Assembly: GCA_964528875.1 (NCBI GenBank)
Contig: CAZGUI010000007.1
Span: forward strand, 1-64,000
DNA: 64,000 bases
Reading direction: 5' to 3'
DNA from: Bacteroides_E sp964528875
GTDB lineage: Bacteria; Bacteroidota; Bacteroidia; Bacteroidales; Bacteroidaceae
The notes under the pieces were generated by a model. That model had not been told where the DNA came from, made no database searches, and worked only from the letters and a program-made list of their open reading frames with translations. Shown one piece after another: positions 8,554-18,656 of the stretch (its first letter is position 1; each line of letters begins with the position of its first letter). The position numbers and the translations under genes are program-made.

Positions 8554-8853
8554 ATGGTTAAGCATATTGTACTTTTTAAATTAAAAAATACTCTTTCACA
8601 ACTAGAGAAAGAAAAAGTAATGAATCAGTTTAAAGAAGCTATTGAAAAACTCCCTTCTGTTATCACTTTCATCCGATCTATAGAAGTTGGTCTTAATATT
8701 AATTCGGAGGAACACTGGGATATTGCTTTGTATAGTGAATTTGACTCTTTGGAAGATGTGAAAAAATATGCAGTACATCCGGAACATGTGAAAGCAGGTA
8801 AGATAATTGCAGAGGCTAAGGATGATAGAGCTTGTGTAGATTATACTATTTAA
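8554..8853 (+). CDS. Dabb-family stress-responsive alpha/beta-barrel protein
   Basis: A 99-residue ferredoxin-like protein of the Dabb family. It begins MVKHIVLFKLK, the standard first strand, and contains HWDIALYSEFDSLEDVKKYAVHPEHV, the conserved core with its His. Members form dimeric alpha/beta barrels; some bind small molecules or act as monooxygenase-like folds, but most, including this one, have no assigned activity. It precedes dsbD by 20 bases and is probably co-transcribed with it. Confidence 0.88.
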   Translation: MVKHIVLFKLKNTLSQLEKEKVMNQFKEAIEKLPSVITFIRSIEVGLNINSEEHWDIALYSEFDSLEDVKKYAVHPEHVKAGKIIAEAKDDRACVDYTI

Positions 8854-8873
8854 TATTTAACAATTACGTAGAT

Positions 8874-10871
8874 ATGAAAAAATGGAGTCTCACGATATTA
8901 GGCTTTTTTCTTTTTTCTATGCTGCAGGCTCAAATATTAGAGCCTATTAGAGTTGTTGCAGACTATAAAAAAGTATCAGAAAAGGAATATGAATTGCATT
9001 TTAATGTACAAATAGAAGATGGTTGGCATGTTTATTCTAACAATTTAGATGTAGGAGGACCGGTGCCTACTTCTGTTACATTAGAGAAAGAGGTCGGAAT
9101 AAAAAAAATAGGACAATTAATAGCCAAAGGCAAAGAGATTTCTATCTATGATAAACTTTTTGAAATGAATGTTCGCTATTTTGAACATAGCGTAGAGTTT
9201 ATTCAAAAGATAGAAATAACAAATCCTAATTATCTGTTAGAGGGATATTTTGAATATTCAGCTTGCGATGATCAGACTTGTTTACCTCCTACTAAAGTGG
9301 AATTTAGTTATGGAGAGGGTGTAATTAGTACTGATAATGGGAATAGTTTAACTACTGCTCCTATTGTATTAGAGACTATGGGAGGGGATGAGTCAGGAAG
9401 TGATGAGTTGACACAGAACACAAATAAGAATTCACTATTTTCATCCTATTGGACACCTGTCATTAAAGAGTTGCAAGATTTTGGCGAATCATCGGGAGAA
9501 CAAGATCGATCTTGGTTTTATATCTTTATCGCTGGATTCATTGGAGGGTTCATTGCTCTATTAACTCCCTGTGTATGGCCTATTATTCCAATGACTGTTA
9601 GTTTCTTTCTGAAAAGAAGTAAAAACAAACGTCAAGGAGTAAGAGATGCAATAATCTATGGTGTCTCTATCATTGTCATTTATTTATCCTTGGGACTTGC
9701 CATCACATTGATTTTTGGAGCTAGTGCTCTTAATGCGATGTCTACTAATGCCGTATTTAATCTGTTCTTCTTTGCATTATTAATCTTTTTTGCTGCTTCC
9801 TTTTTTGGAGCTTTTGAAATTACATTACCTTCAAAGTGGAGTAGTGCTGTAGATAGTAAAGCTGATAAAACGAGTGGACTTTTAAGTATCTTTTTGATGG
9901 CCTTTACTTTAACGTTAGTTTCTTTTTCTTGTACCGGTCCTATTATTGGCTTTTTACTTGTAGAAGTTTCTACAACAGGAAGTATTTTAGCTCCTGCTAT
10001 CGGCATGTTAGGATTTGCTATTGCATTGTCTCTTCCTTTTACCTTATTTGCCTTGTTCCCTTCGTGGTTGAGCTCAATGCCTAAATCGGGAGGTTGGATG
10101 AATGTAATTAAGGTAACATTAGGATTTATAGAGGTGGCTTTTGCTCTGAAATTTCTATCGGTAGCCGATTTAGCCTATGGTTGGCGCATTTTAGATAGAG
10201 AAACTTTCATTGCCTTGTGGATTGTTATTTTTGGCTTATTGGGCATTTATTTATTGGGGAAAATAAAATTCAAGCACGACGATGATGATAATAAAGTAGG
10301 GGTTACTCGTTTTTTTCTAGCCATGATTTCTCTTGCTTTTGCTGTTTATATGGTTCCGGGTTTGTGGGGTGCCCCATTGAAAGCTATTAGTGCTTTTGCT
10401 CCTCCCATGTATACGCAAGACTTCAACCTCTATAATAAAGAGGTGGTTGCTCAATTTGATGATTATGATTTAGGTATGAAGTATGCCAAAGAACAAGGAA
10501 AACCTGTGTTATTAGACTTTACAGGTTATGGTTGTGTGAATTGCAGAAAAATGGAGCTTTCTGTGTGGACTGATCCTAAAGTAAGCAATCTAATCAATAA
10601 TGACTATGTTTTAATAACACTCTATGTGGATAATAAAACACGTTTAGATTCACCTATTAAGATAATAGAAAATGGAGTTGAACGTACTCTACGTACCTTG
10701 GGAGATAAATGGAGCTACTTACAACGTAGTAAGTTTGGAGCTAATGCGCAACCCTTTTATGTTTTAATTGATAACGATGGAAACCCTTTAAATCAGTCGT
10801 TTGCTTTTGATGAGAAAATCTCTAAGTATGTTGAATTCTTAGAGTTGGGGTTATCTAATTATAAGAAATAA
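8874..10871 (+). CDS. dsbD: Thiol:disulfide interchange protein DsbD
   Basis: A 665-residue inner-membrane reductant transporter that passes electrons from cytosolic thioredoxin to periplasmic thiol proteins. In order: signal peptide (MKKWSLTILGFFLFSMLQAQ); periplasmic alpha domain with the Cys pair in SACDDQTCLPP; an eight-helix membrane domain with the redox Cys in LLTPCVWPIIPM and SFSCTGPIIG; and a C-terminal thioredoxin domain with GYGCVNCRKME. All six expected redox cysteines are present. An earlier ATG at 8832 overlaps the Dabb gene and would put a non-signal stretch first, so I start at 8874. A strong hairpin ends the unit. Confidence 0.94.
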   Translation: MKKWSLTILGFFLFSMLQAQILEPIRVVADYKKVSEKEYELHFNVQIEDGWHVYSNNLDVGGPVPTSVTLEKEVGIKKIGQLIAKGKEISIYDKLFEMNVRYFEHSVEFIQKIEITNPNYLLEGYFEYSACDDQTCLPPTKVEFSYGEGVISTDNGNSLTTAPIVLETMGGDESGSDELTQNTNKNSLFSSYWTPVIKELQDFGESSGEQDRSWFYIFIAGFIGGFIALLTPCVWPIIPMTVSFFLKRSKNKRQGVRDAIIYGVSIIVIYLSLGLAITLIFGASALNAMSTNAVFNLFFFALLIFFAASFFGAFEITLPSKWSSAVDSKADKTSGLLSIFLMAFTLTLVSFSCTGPIIGFLLVEVSTTGSILAPAIGMLGFAIALSLPFTLFALFPSWLSSMPKSGGWMNVIKVTLGFIEVAFALKFLSVADLAYGWRILDRETFIALWIVIFGLLGIYLLGKIKFKHDDDDNKVGVTRFFLAMISLAFAVYMVPGLWGAPLKAISAFAPPMYTQDFNLYNKEVVAQFDDYDLGMKYAKEQGKPVLLDFTGYGCVNCRKMELSVWTDPKVSNLINNDYVLITLYVDNKTRLDSPIKIIENGVERTLRTLGDKWSYLQRSKFGANAQPFYVLIDNDGNPLNQSFAFDEKISKYVEFLELGLSNYKK

Positions 10872-10876
10872 ATTAA

Positions 10877-10918
10877 AAGAATGGGATGTTTCGACTTGGA
10901 AACATCCCATTCTTTTTT
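10877..10918 (+). terminator. Terminator after dsbD
   Basis: AAGAATGGGATGTTT (10877-10891) pairs fully with 10900-10914, with an eight-base loop and a T run. Confidence 0.9.
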
Positions 10919-11053
10919 CTGATTTTTTTAACTTTTCCAATCAATCCTAGACTTATTTTATCCAAGTTTTAGTTGTTTGCTTTTTCCTTAGAAATATGGT
11001 AAAAAGAGACAATAGAAGTGACTCTTTTTCTCTTTGAATTAGTTTCAATCTTT

Positions 11054-11094
11054 TGGGCTATAGACCATTGAACTTTAAGCGAAACCTTTGTTCT
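11054..11094. repeat. Degenerate single copy of the 22-bp dyad repeat plus right flank
   Basis: TGGGCTATAGACC followed by ATTGAACTT resembles the last unit of the array at 19039 (TCGGTCCTAGACC then GCTGAACTT). The similarity continues into the flank as AAACCTTTGTTCT at both sites. It lies between dsbD and the convergent beta-helix lipoprotein gene. Confidence 0.55.
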
Positions 11095-11154
11095 TGTAGT
11101 CCTCGTATAGTGGAGCTACTTATATTATATAAAGTAGAATAAGGTGTAAAAAGT

Positions 11155-11195
11155 AAATCCGATAGATAAGACTTACAATCTTATCTATCGGATTT
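11155..11195 (-). terminator. Terminator of the SusC/SusD/beta-helix operon
   Basis: AAATCCGATAGATAAG (11155-11170) pairs with 11180-11195 over 16 bp. On the minus strand a T-rich tract follows. It lies 38 bases past the stop at 11233. Confidence 0.85.
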
Positions 11196-11232
11196 ATTAC
11201 AGATTACAAATAAAATATTTTGGTAATTTTAT

Positions 11233-13368
11233 TTATTTAGAACGCCATCTTGGGTCGCCAATACCCAGTTTAAATATCTCATGATTTCTTACCTGATCAG
11301 TATTCTTAAAATAAAGCCCATCAAGATTATCAACCTCGTGAACATCTTTATGTCCTTCTGGATGAGGAGGATTAGGGTTAATCATCAGATCGGTTGGTGA
11401 AATACCAACTTCACCCAAGTGAATATCTAATTGTGCTTTACCTTCTTTATTGAAAATACCACCATTAATACCAGCTCCACGATTAGATGCACTAAATGCA
11501 CTTCCAGTAAAAATTTGTCCATTCGTCAAATTTGTATTTGTGGAGTAGTTATCTGCAAAGTCATATTGGATAGTCCCGGATGTATTACGAACATCCATGC
11601 CTGTCAGATATAATTTACGTGTATCACTATTTGATTTAGTCAAGATAAATAAGTTTTTACGTGCTGTAATGCTACTATTGTCCGGAACATATCTCAAGTC
11701 GAAGATATGTCGACCAGAAGAGCGTGTACTATAGTTAACAAATGTATTGTTCAGTAACTTAATATTCCAACGAATGTTATCTTGCCATGCTAGTTGTTTG
11801 TTGTTATCTGAGAAGAATGAAGTTCGTGGACTATCATAGAATGTACAGTTTTGAATGGTCATATCTTTATATATATTCGATCTTGCATTATTTCCATCTC
11901 CTCCAATCCATGGATAGCCTCTTCCATTGGAATCATAGTAACCACAGTTGTAGAATAAACAGCCATCCACAATAAATTTCTCAAATGTTTTACGATTAGG
12001 ACCTTGAATACGAATCCATCCACGAATCATGCGTTGGAATGTACAGTTTCTTACTTCAAATGATTCCATAGTAACGGCCATACCTCCAGAATACATATTT
12101 ATAAAGTAGTTACCTGTAGCACTACCATCACCATAGTTAGTAGCTGCCGGACAGTCGAAATCTATATCTTCAAAAATTAAAGACTGAATATTAATACCTC
12201 CAAGTTCTCCTGGTTCTGGGTTACGTCCAAACATAAAGTTCATTGCTTTTGCCGCTCCATTCAATGTTTCAATACCCATCAAGACTTTAGCTCTTCCAGT
12301 ACCTTTTTTTGCTCTAAGAGTTAAACCTTTACTCAATGAAACATTATGAATCATATAATAAGTCTTACCTCCTTCTAATTCAAAAATAGTTCCTTCTGCT
12401 AAGGTTGCATCATTATTATAATTAATTAGAATTGTATCTAATCGCGATGCATTATATTGTTGAGATTCAACGATGGTATCATTTGGATCGCAGAAATGCT
12501 TAATAAGAATAGGATCGGTTGGGTCACCCTTCATACGGATAACAGCAGTGTTATATAAACGATCCCAATATCTTTTTACATTGTTATTTAAAGCATTAAC
12601 AATATAAACACTATTTTGATCAAACCCATCTACATCAATATAGCCACGATCAAAATCTTCTTGTGTTAGATCGATTGTGCGTGCTCCTTGTGCTTCCGGA
12701 TTCGTATTTGAAGGAGCTATAGTGATTTGTTGCATTACATAATTTCCTTCTCCATCAATTTCAAAATGATCTTTAAATGCATTATTTGCATTATCACCAG
12801 AATTGGCATAATTACAATCAATATTAATTCGAAAAGAGCTTTTAGTTATTTCATTAATTACTAGAACTTCAGGAACAGCATATCTTGCTTCAGTTTCTAC
12901 TCCTAAATAATCAGCCCAATGACGACCGTCTCCATGTCCATGCCATTTAGAGTTATATTCTTCTCCTTTTTTTGAGAGTACCTGTATTGCAAATTTGTAA
13001 ACTGTGCTATATTGTAAATCTTCAATAGTAAGATTAGTTACTTCAGGACCAACAATTGTATCTTTTAAAACTTTTATTGGATCATCCCAATCTTCAGGTG
13101 TCCCCATATTAGTTTGAAGTCCCATTTTTAATCGATAACCTGCACAGTCTTTGACACCATACCAATATAATAAGATATCATTTTTATTTATGGCTTGACA
13201 ACGATAAGGGTCAGAATCACCTTTACCCGTATTTCGGTCTTGTCGAAACATTGTAGAGAATTCTCTATATGGACTGTGTTCATCTTCACTTTCTATATTG
13301 TCATCATTACAGGAAAAGAAGAGGACTGACAATATGGCAAATAATATATAGTAAAATTTATTTTTCAT
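11233..13368 (-). CDS. Beta-helix surface lipoprotein, DUF4957/DUF5123-like
   Basis: A 711-residue lipoprotein (MKNKFYYILFAILSVLFFSC, Cys 20). Residues about 60-280 look like one or two fibronectin-III-type domains (STVYKFAIQVLS; FRINIDCNYANSGD). Residues about 310-640 have parallel-beta-helix rhythm, with repeated short strand-turn units (IQSLIFEDIDFDC, SFEVRNCTFQRM, KFIVDGCLFYNC, DMTIQNCTFYDS, NIKLLNNTFVNY, SITARKNLFILT). The C-terminus (LDGLYFKNTDQVRNHEIFKLGIGDPRWR) matches the DUF5123-type end I associate with pectin-locus lipoproteins. It could be a surface glycan-binding protein or a lyase; I see no decisive catalytic set. It lies 15 bases after the SusD gene in one operon. Confidence 0.75.
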   Translation of the reverse strand: MKNKFYYILFAILSVLFFSCNDDNIESEDEHSPYREFSTMFRQDRNTGKGDSDPYRCQAINKNDILLYWYGVKDCAGYRLKMGLQTNMGTPEDWDDPIKVLKDTIVGPEVTNLTIEDLQYSTVYKFAIQVLSKKGEEYNSKWHGHGDGRHWADYLGVETEARYAVPEVLVINEITKSSFRINIDCNYANSGDNANNAFKDHFEIDGEGNYVMQQITIAPSNTNPEAQGARTIDLTQEDFDRGYIDVDGFDQNSVYIVNALNNNVKRYWDRLYNTAVIRMKGDPTDPILIKHFCDPNDTIVESQQYNASRLDTILINYNNDATLAEGTIFELEGGKTYYMIHNVSLSKGLTLRAKKGTGRAKVLMGIETLNGAAKAMNFMFGRNPEPGELGGINIQSLIFEDIDFDCPAATNYGDGSATGNYFINMYSGGMAVTMESFEVRNCTFQRMIRGWIRIQGPNRKTFEKFIVDGCLFYNCGYYDSNGRGYPWIGGDGNNARSNIYKDMTIQNCTFYDSPRTSFFSDNNKQLAWQDNIRWNIKLLNNTFVNYSTRSSGRHIFDLRYVPDNSSITARKNLFILTKSNSDTRKLYLTGMDVRNTSGTIQYDFADNYSTNTNLTNGQIFTGSAFSASNRGAGINGGIFNKEGKAQLDIHLGEVGISPTDLMINPNPPHPEGHKDVHEVDNLDGLYFKNTDQVRNHEIFKLGIGDPRWRSK

Positions 13369-13383
13369 TTCGTAGTGTTTTTA

Positions 13384-15384
13384 TTAATTCACATAACCAT
13401 AATAGTTCTTATATTCACCCGCACTTCGTTGGATAGCTGCATTTGGATAAGGTAGAATATAACGTACCACAGGTAAATTTAATGCTCCAGTGCTTGTTGA
13501 AACTTTTCCACTTCCATCTACCTGTAAAATATTACCTCTACGATCTCCACGAATAAACCCATAAAAAGAGAATAAGCATTGATCTGTTGGAGAGCCTTCA
13601 CTATCGTTCCACCAACTATAAAAATCTGATGTTTGCCAATTTTCTCCTGAGGGTGCAGATATCACTGATTGATATGGATTATATATATCTAAAATATCCA
13701 TTGATCTATTTGGATAAATATTTATGTCGTTAGGATTATCTGAGATTCTGTAAAATAGATTGTAAGGTAAGTTTTCTAAGTAGTTAGGCATACCATCATA
13801 CTCTTCTACCAACTCCATATAGTCAGATGTTCCTCCTGCAGCTTCACCAACACAATAATAACGTAAAAAACTATAGTAAATAACTTCGCTATATTTGTTG
13901 TTACGAACTAAATCTTTCCAGCGCATATTTTCTCCACCAAATTCCCATTTTCGTTCATTAAGTATAGCATTTAAGAAGTCTTCTTTTGAACCTGATACTG
14001 ATGAAATATAAGAATCTATTTTTTCCACATTATTAAAAGCACGACTTCTTACTTGACGAAATGCTTCAATCGCTTGAGCTCCATTAGTACCATTCACACC
14101 ATCTTCAAGTTCATTTACAGCTTCAGCATACATTAATAAAACATCTGCATAACGCATATAAGGATAATTTATACCTGTACTTCCATCACTATCTGCTCCC
14201 ATGGAATTTCCTGATGTTTGCCAAAATTTTGACCATTTGTTATTGTGTACGGTATAGTCACGAAGAATAATAGGTGTTCCATTGTATTGGTAATACCACA
14301 TTCCATTTACAAAGTCTCTACGAAGATCTTCTTCATCGAACGAAAAACGATAGAAAGCACTAAAACGTGCTCCACCACCACTTTTACCCCATATGTTTTT
14401 ACCGACAGTTAAACCTTCATAGTTTTCGCCTTTGGGACCATGTATATGTCCTATACTACCATTTGTGTTTTTTGTAAAAGGTATTTCAAAAATAGGGTCA
14501 TCACCATTGTTCACGATGTAATTACACTGATCAATAAAAACCTCACGAAATGGTTTGTTTAGTGTGTGAGTTCCAGAGGAAATGACAGAGTCGCAGTATT
14601 GACGAGTAATTTCATAATAATCACGGTAGTTTGTAGGACGTTGCATTGTGCCATAACTACTGGCATTTGTTTTGTCTGGATGAAGAGAATATCCTCCACA
14701 TGTTAAGGCCATGCGAGCAATCATAGACCAACAAAACTCTTTGGATACACGTTCTACGCCATCTGATAAATCCTGAGAGAATTGCATATGGGGAGCAATA
14801 GATTTTAAGTCTTCAATCAATGCTTTGTGTATTTCCTCTCTGTCTACTACTGGCATTATGAATTCCTCAGATTCATAGGTAGGGATAAGAGTAAAAGGAA
14901 CATCTCCAAAAAGAACAATTAGGTCGTGATAAAACATAGCTCGCATTACTTTTACTTCGCCTAATTGTTGCATTAGATCCTTATCATTAATATCGAAAAG
15001 CTCACTACTTTCTAATCCGAAAATAAAGTTATTAGCATACTCAACTCCTTTGTAAGCTGCTGTCCATATAGAATTAATGTCTTTTCCAGTACTGTTACAG
15101 TCAAATCTGCGGTAACTGTTTGTTGTACCAATTTCATTAGTTGACATTGACATGTCAACATCACTATTTAAGGAGAAAGCATTTAAATAAGCATTGCCAT
15201 ATAAATCGTTGCTTAATAATTGAGCATAAACTCCATTTAATGCACGATTAATCTCCTCTTTATCACCAAATACGTATTTGCTATCAAATTTAGAACCTGG
15301 TTCTACATCTAAAAAGTCATTGCATCCAGAGAATACAATTAAGATTAGACTAGCAATAATTGTGTTTTTTATCTTCTTTTTCAT
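13384..15384 (-). CDS. SusD/RagB-family outer-membrane glycan-binding lipoprotein
   Basis: A 666-residue lipoprotein with the lipobox Cys at residue 21 (LILIVFSGCNDFLDVEPGSKF) and the classic SusD N-terminal motif. SusD proteins sit on the outer leaflet, bind an oligosaccharide and close as a lid over the SusC barrel. Typical segments are NRALNGVYAQLLSND, YPYMRYADVLLMYAEAVNE and FLNAILNERKWEFGGENMRWKDLVR. It is at the long end of the family. It lies 14 bases after the SusC gene and before the beta-helix lipoprotein gene. The substrate is not readable from the sequence; pectin-type glycans are a guess from the third gene. Confidence 0.95.
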   Translation of the reverse strand: MKKKIKNTIIASLILIVFSGCNDFLDVEPGSKFDSKYVFGDKEEINRALNGVYAQLLSNDLYGNAYLNAFSLNSDVDMSMSTNEIGTTNSYRRFDCNSTGKDINSIWTAAYKGVEYANNFIFGLESSELFDINDKDLMQQLGEVKVMRAMFYHDLIVLFGDVPFTLIPTYESEEFIMPVVDREEIHKALIEDLKSIAPHMQFSQDLSDGVERVSKEFCWSMIARMALTCGGYSLHPDKTNASSYGTMQRPTNYRDYYEITRQYCDSVISSGTHTLNKPFREVFIDQCNYIVNNGDDPIFEIPFTKNTNGSIGHIHGPKGENYEGLTVGKNIWGKSGGGARFSAFYRFSFDEEDLRRDFVNGMWYYQYNGTPIILRDYTVHNNKWSKFWQTSGNSMGADSDGSTGINYPYMRYADVLLMYAEAVNELEDGVNGTNGAQAIEAFRQVRSRAFNNVEKIDSYISSVSGSKEDFLNAILNERKWEFGGENMRWKDLVRNNKYSEVIYYSFLRYYCVGEAAGGTSDYMELVEEYDGMPNYLENLPYNLFYRISDNPNDINIYPNRSMDILDIYNPYQSVISAPSGENWQTSDFYSWWNDSEGSPTDQCLFSFYGFIRGDRRGNILQVDGSGKVSTSTGALNLPVVRYILPYPNAAIQRSAGEYKNYYGYVN

Positions 15385-15398
15385 GTCTCATTGTAAAG

Positions 15399-18300
15399 TT
15401 AAAAAGTAATATTTGCACCAAATATGAAGTTGCGGCTTCTTGGGTAACGATTATAATCCATTCCTGACGTTAAACCTGTTTGTACATCTACTTCAGGATC
15501 ATATCCTGAATACCCTGTTAAAATAAACAAGTTATATCCACTAAAGTAGAAACGTAACTTCTGAACGCCGACTTTTTTAGTTAATTTTTTTGGAAGTGTG
15601 TATCCAACTGTTATATCCTGACAGCGAAGAAAAGAACCATCTTCAATAAAAAGAGAGTGGGTTACTTTATTGGTTACATCCGCAGGATTAAATCTGGTTT
15701 TACCTTCATTTATCTCTTTATATAATTCAACAGAATTTTCAATTTGAGTGGCTTTTAAATAACTATCTCCATTAGCATTTACATAGGTCCAACGATCATT
15801 ATGTTCAGCTAATACATTGAAGAAGTTTTTGTTATTACTTTCAGCTGAGGATAATTGATATTTTGTAGCATTGTTTACATCAAATCCATACATATAGGTA
15901 AAGTTTGCAGTAAAATCAAAATCTTTCCATTGTGCATTAAGACCAAATCCTCCTTGGAATTTAGGGTTAGTATTACCTATAACCACTCGGTCATTTTCAT
16001 CAATGATATCCACATTACCTGTTGAGGGGTCATCGTATATATTCTTAAATTTAATTTTACCGGGGCGAGTAGCTGGACCTGAGTTACTATCGTTAAATAC
16101 TGAGTTAATAATTGTACCTTCTTTAGGAATCCAATCTAATGCTGCATCCAACTCAAATTCATCAAAACTATACAATCCATCATAAACAAAGCCATAAATT
16201 AAACCCACTTGATCTCCGACTTTTAAACAATAGTCATTGAAATTAGATTTCCATCGGCTGTTAGTACTCCATATTACATCATCTGTATTGTTTAATTTAT
16301 CAACCCTCATTTTATTGAAACCAAAGGTGAAATTTCCACTTAATACATAGTCTTTTCCTCTAAGTATGTCTCCATTAATACTTAATTCAAAACCTTTATT
16401 TGTTACTTGTCCAATATTCTGGATTTGAGTAGAATATCCTGTTGTTGTTGGAATGTCACTACTATAAAGCAGATCCTTAGTTGTATTCCAGTAAACTTCA
16501 GGGGTAATAGTCAGTCGGTCTCCAAAAAAGCCAAAATCAATAGCTAAGTTACGAGTTAAAGTTGTTTCCCATTTTATTCTTGGATTAGGAAAGTTGTTGC
16601 TACCTGCATTTCCAAACCATTGTTCTCCATTGAGTGTTGTTTCTCCGAAACCAGGACCACCCGTAGTATTAACTGTATATAAATATCGCCACATATCATC
16701 ACTAATGCGATTATTTCCAGCCATACCAATAGCTCCACGAAGTTTTAGGTTACTTATTATTTTGTTGTTTTCTAAGAAACCTTCTCTGGTTAGTACCCAA
16801 GCTCCAGAAATAGATGGGAAGTATCCCCATTGTTCACCTGGTGCAAACTTTGTTGAACCATCAGTTCTGAATGTAAGTGAAGCTAAATATTTATGATCGT
16901 AATTATAGTTTGCTTGACCAAAAAATGAAGCTGTTCGCTCAGGGGTTGAAAGCGATGAAGTCGTAGTATATGGTGATCCTAAGCCCATATTTTCAAAAGC
17001 TTTATCAGCATTTATATTACGAGGGAAATAGCGAACTTGTTGTTCATCTGATCTGTTTTGTCTGTGTTGAATTTCTTGTCCAAGTAAGAAAAAGAAATTG
17101 TGAACATTGTTTAGATCAAAACCATAAGTCGCAGTATTTGTCCATGTGTATTTTTCTACACGATTATTTTTAATACTTGCAAAAGGTAATTTATTATGTT
17201 CTTGACCTTTTTTTGTCATTGCACCATAAAAACGATTTTGATCGGAGAATGATATAAAATGTGCAGCTTCTGTTTTTAATGTTAATCCTTTAATTGGAGT
17301 CCACTCTAAATTAAATTGATTCGTATAAGAGTAAGAGTGTTTTAACTGAACATTCTGATTGATGTCACTTCTAGGATTAGTGTATTCAAAAATTGCTTCA
17401 TCATCGGGGTCAACTGTTTCGGGGTCCCAGAATGCAAATTCACGCAATCCATTCGTTGGGCGATAGCGAAGTACATCAATAATTCCTCCACTGCCAATAT
17501 TATCACCACCTGCACCTGTATCACGACGATAACTAAAACGTGGATTAAGTAATAACTTTAATTTTGGTGAAAGTTGGACACTTATTTTTGTATTTAAATT
17601 AGTGCGACGTACACCTGACCCCATAATAATACCTCTATCGTCATTATGAGTTAATGAAGTATTAAAGCGCAGTTTATCACTACCTCCACCTACTGTAACA
17701 TTAGTCATATAACTCATTGGAGTGTCACCCATTACTTCATCCTGCCAATCATGAGTTGTTGCACGTTTATAAATATCATGATCTAGTGGATTTCCAAAGT
17801 TTGCTCGGTATTCTTTTGTTCTCCCACTACTTGTTGCCGCCCAGTCATATTGATAGCGTACAAAGTCGTAGGTATCCATTAGTTTTAGGTTTTTTGCTAA
17901 CTTGCTAATCTGTAGATGGGTGTTGACATTCACCTGTATTTTCCCTTGTTGGGCTGATTTAGTGGTTACAACAACTACTCCATTACCTCCTTTGGCACCA
18001 TAAATAGCAGTTAAAGAAGCATCTTTAAGTACATCAATAGACTGAATGTCTGTAGGAGGAATATCATTAATATTATCAGCTTGAAATCCATCCACAATAT
18101 AGAGTGGTTCGTTACTTTGGGTTACAGATGTACCTCCACGTACGCGTATATTGATTTCAGCTCCAGGTGCACCGTCTACAGTAGTAACTTGTACTCCTGC
18201 AATTTTACCTTGTAATGCTACGGCAGCAGAAGACACTGGAACCGTTGCCAGTTTTGCACCAGAAATAGAACCTACAGATCCTGTAAGATCTTTTCTAGCT

Positions 18301-18656
18301 CTACTTCCATAACCTATGACTACAACTTCTTCAATGGTTTGTGCATCATCTTCTAGAACAACTACCATACTTTTATTGAAGTCTGGAGTTAGTTCTTGTG
18401 TTTGCATACCAATGTAAGAAATTACAATTTTCCCATTATTAGGAATTGTCAAAGTGAAGTTACCATCAATATTTGTTATTGTTCCATTAGTTGTGTTTCC
18501 TTTTTGAACAATAGATGCTCCAATGATGGCTTCATTGTTAGAGTCTACAACTCTTCCTTTTACGGTAGAAGTTTGAGCTAGTATTTCTGATGATGAGAAG
18601 ATCACAAGAAATACAAATAAGCAGATTTTCCACCCAATCATTTTCTGGTTTTTCAT
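15399..18656 (-). CDS. SusC-family TonB-dependent outer-membrane transporter
   Basis: A 1085-residue TonB-dependent receptor. In order: signal peptide (about 1-28, ending EILAQ), carboxypeptidase-like domain (STVKGRVVDSNNEAIIGASI, about 30-115), TonB-box region EEVVVIGYGSRARKDLTGSV (about 115-135), plug with LYIVDGFQADNINDIPPTDIQSIDVLKDASLTAIYGAKGGNG, and a barrel ending in aromatic FIFGANITF. There is no STN domain, so it is not wired to an ECF sigma/FecR pair as the second SusC here is; its regulator is not in the window. It is the first gene of a three-gene PUL. The about 540-base upstream spacer holds a 22-bp repeat array. Confidence 0.97.
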   Translation of the reverse strand: MKNQKMIGWKICLFVFLVIFSSSEILAQTSTVKGRVVDSNNEAIIGASIVQKGNTTNGTITNIDGNFTLTIPNNGKIVISYIGMQTQELTPDFNKSMVVVLEDDAQTIEEVVVIGYGSRARKDLTGSVGSISGAKLATVPVSSAAVALQGKIAGVQVTTVDGAPGAEINIRVRGGTSVTQSNEPLYIVDGFQADNINDIPPTDIQSIDVLKDASLTAIYGAKGGNGVVVVTTKSAQQGKIQVNVNTHLQISKLAKNLKLMDTYDFVRYQYDWAATSSGRTKEYRANFGNPLDHDIYKRATTHDWQDEVMGDTPMSYMTNVTVGGGSDKLRFNTSLTHNDDRGIIMGSGVRRTNLNTKISVQLSPKLKLLLNPRFSYRRDTGAGGDNIGSGGIIDVLRYRPTNGLREFAFWDPETVDPDDEAIFEYTNPRSDINQNVQLKHSYSYTNQFNLEWTPIKGLTLKTEAAHFISFSDQNRFYGAMTKKGQEHNKLPFASIKNNRVEKYTWTNTATYGFDLNNVHNFFFLLGQEIQHRQNRSDEQQVRYFPRNINADKAFENMGLGSPYTTTSSLSTPERTASFFGQANYNYDHKYLASLTFRTDGSTKFAPGEQWGYFPSISGAWVLTREGFLENNKIISNLKLRGAIGMAGNNRISDDMWRYLYTVNTTGGPGFGETTLNGEQWFGNAGSNNFPNPRIKWETTLTRNLAIDFGFFGDRLTITPEVYWNTTKDLLYSSDIPTTTGYSTQIQNIGQVTNKGFELSINGDILRGKDYVLSGNFTFGFNKMRVDKLNNTDDVIWSTNSRWKSNFNDYCLKVGDQVGLIYGFVYDGLYSFDEFELDAALDWIPKEGTIINSVFNDSNSGPATRPGKIKFKNIYDDPSTGNVDIIDENDRVVIGNTNPKFQGGFGLNAQWKDFDFTANFTYMYGFDVNNATKYQLSSAESNNKNFFNVLAEHNDRWTYVNANGDSYLKATQIENSVELYKEINEGKTRFNPADVTNKVTHSLFIEDGSFLRCQDITVGYTLPKKLTKKVGVQKLRFYFSGYNLFILTGYSGYDPEVDVQTGLTSGMDYNRYPRSRNFIFGANITF

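Noticed and set aside
11431..11975. Open frames on the plus strand inside the beta-helix lipoprotein gene, and many similar frames opposite other large genes.
   Set aside because: They are antisense shadows of well-supported genes, with no protein-family features.
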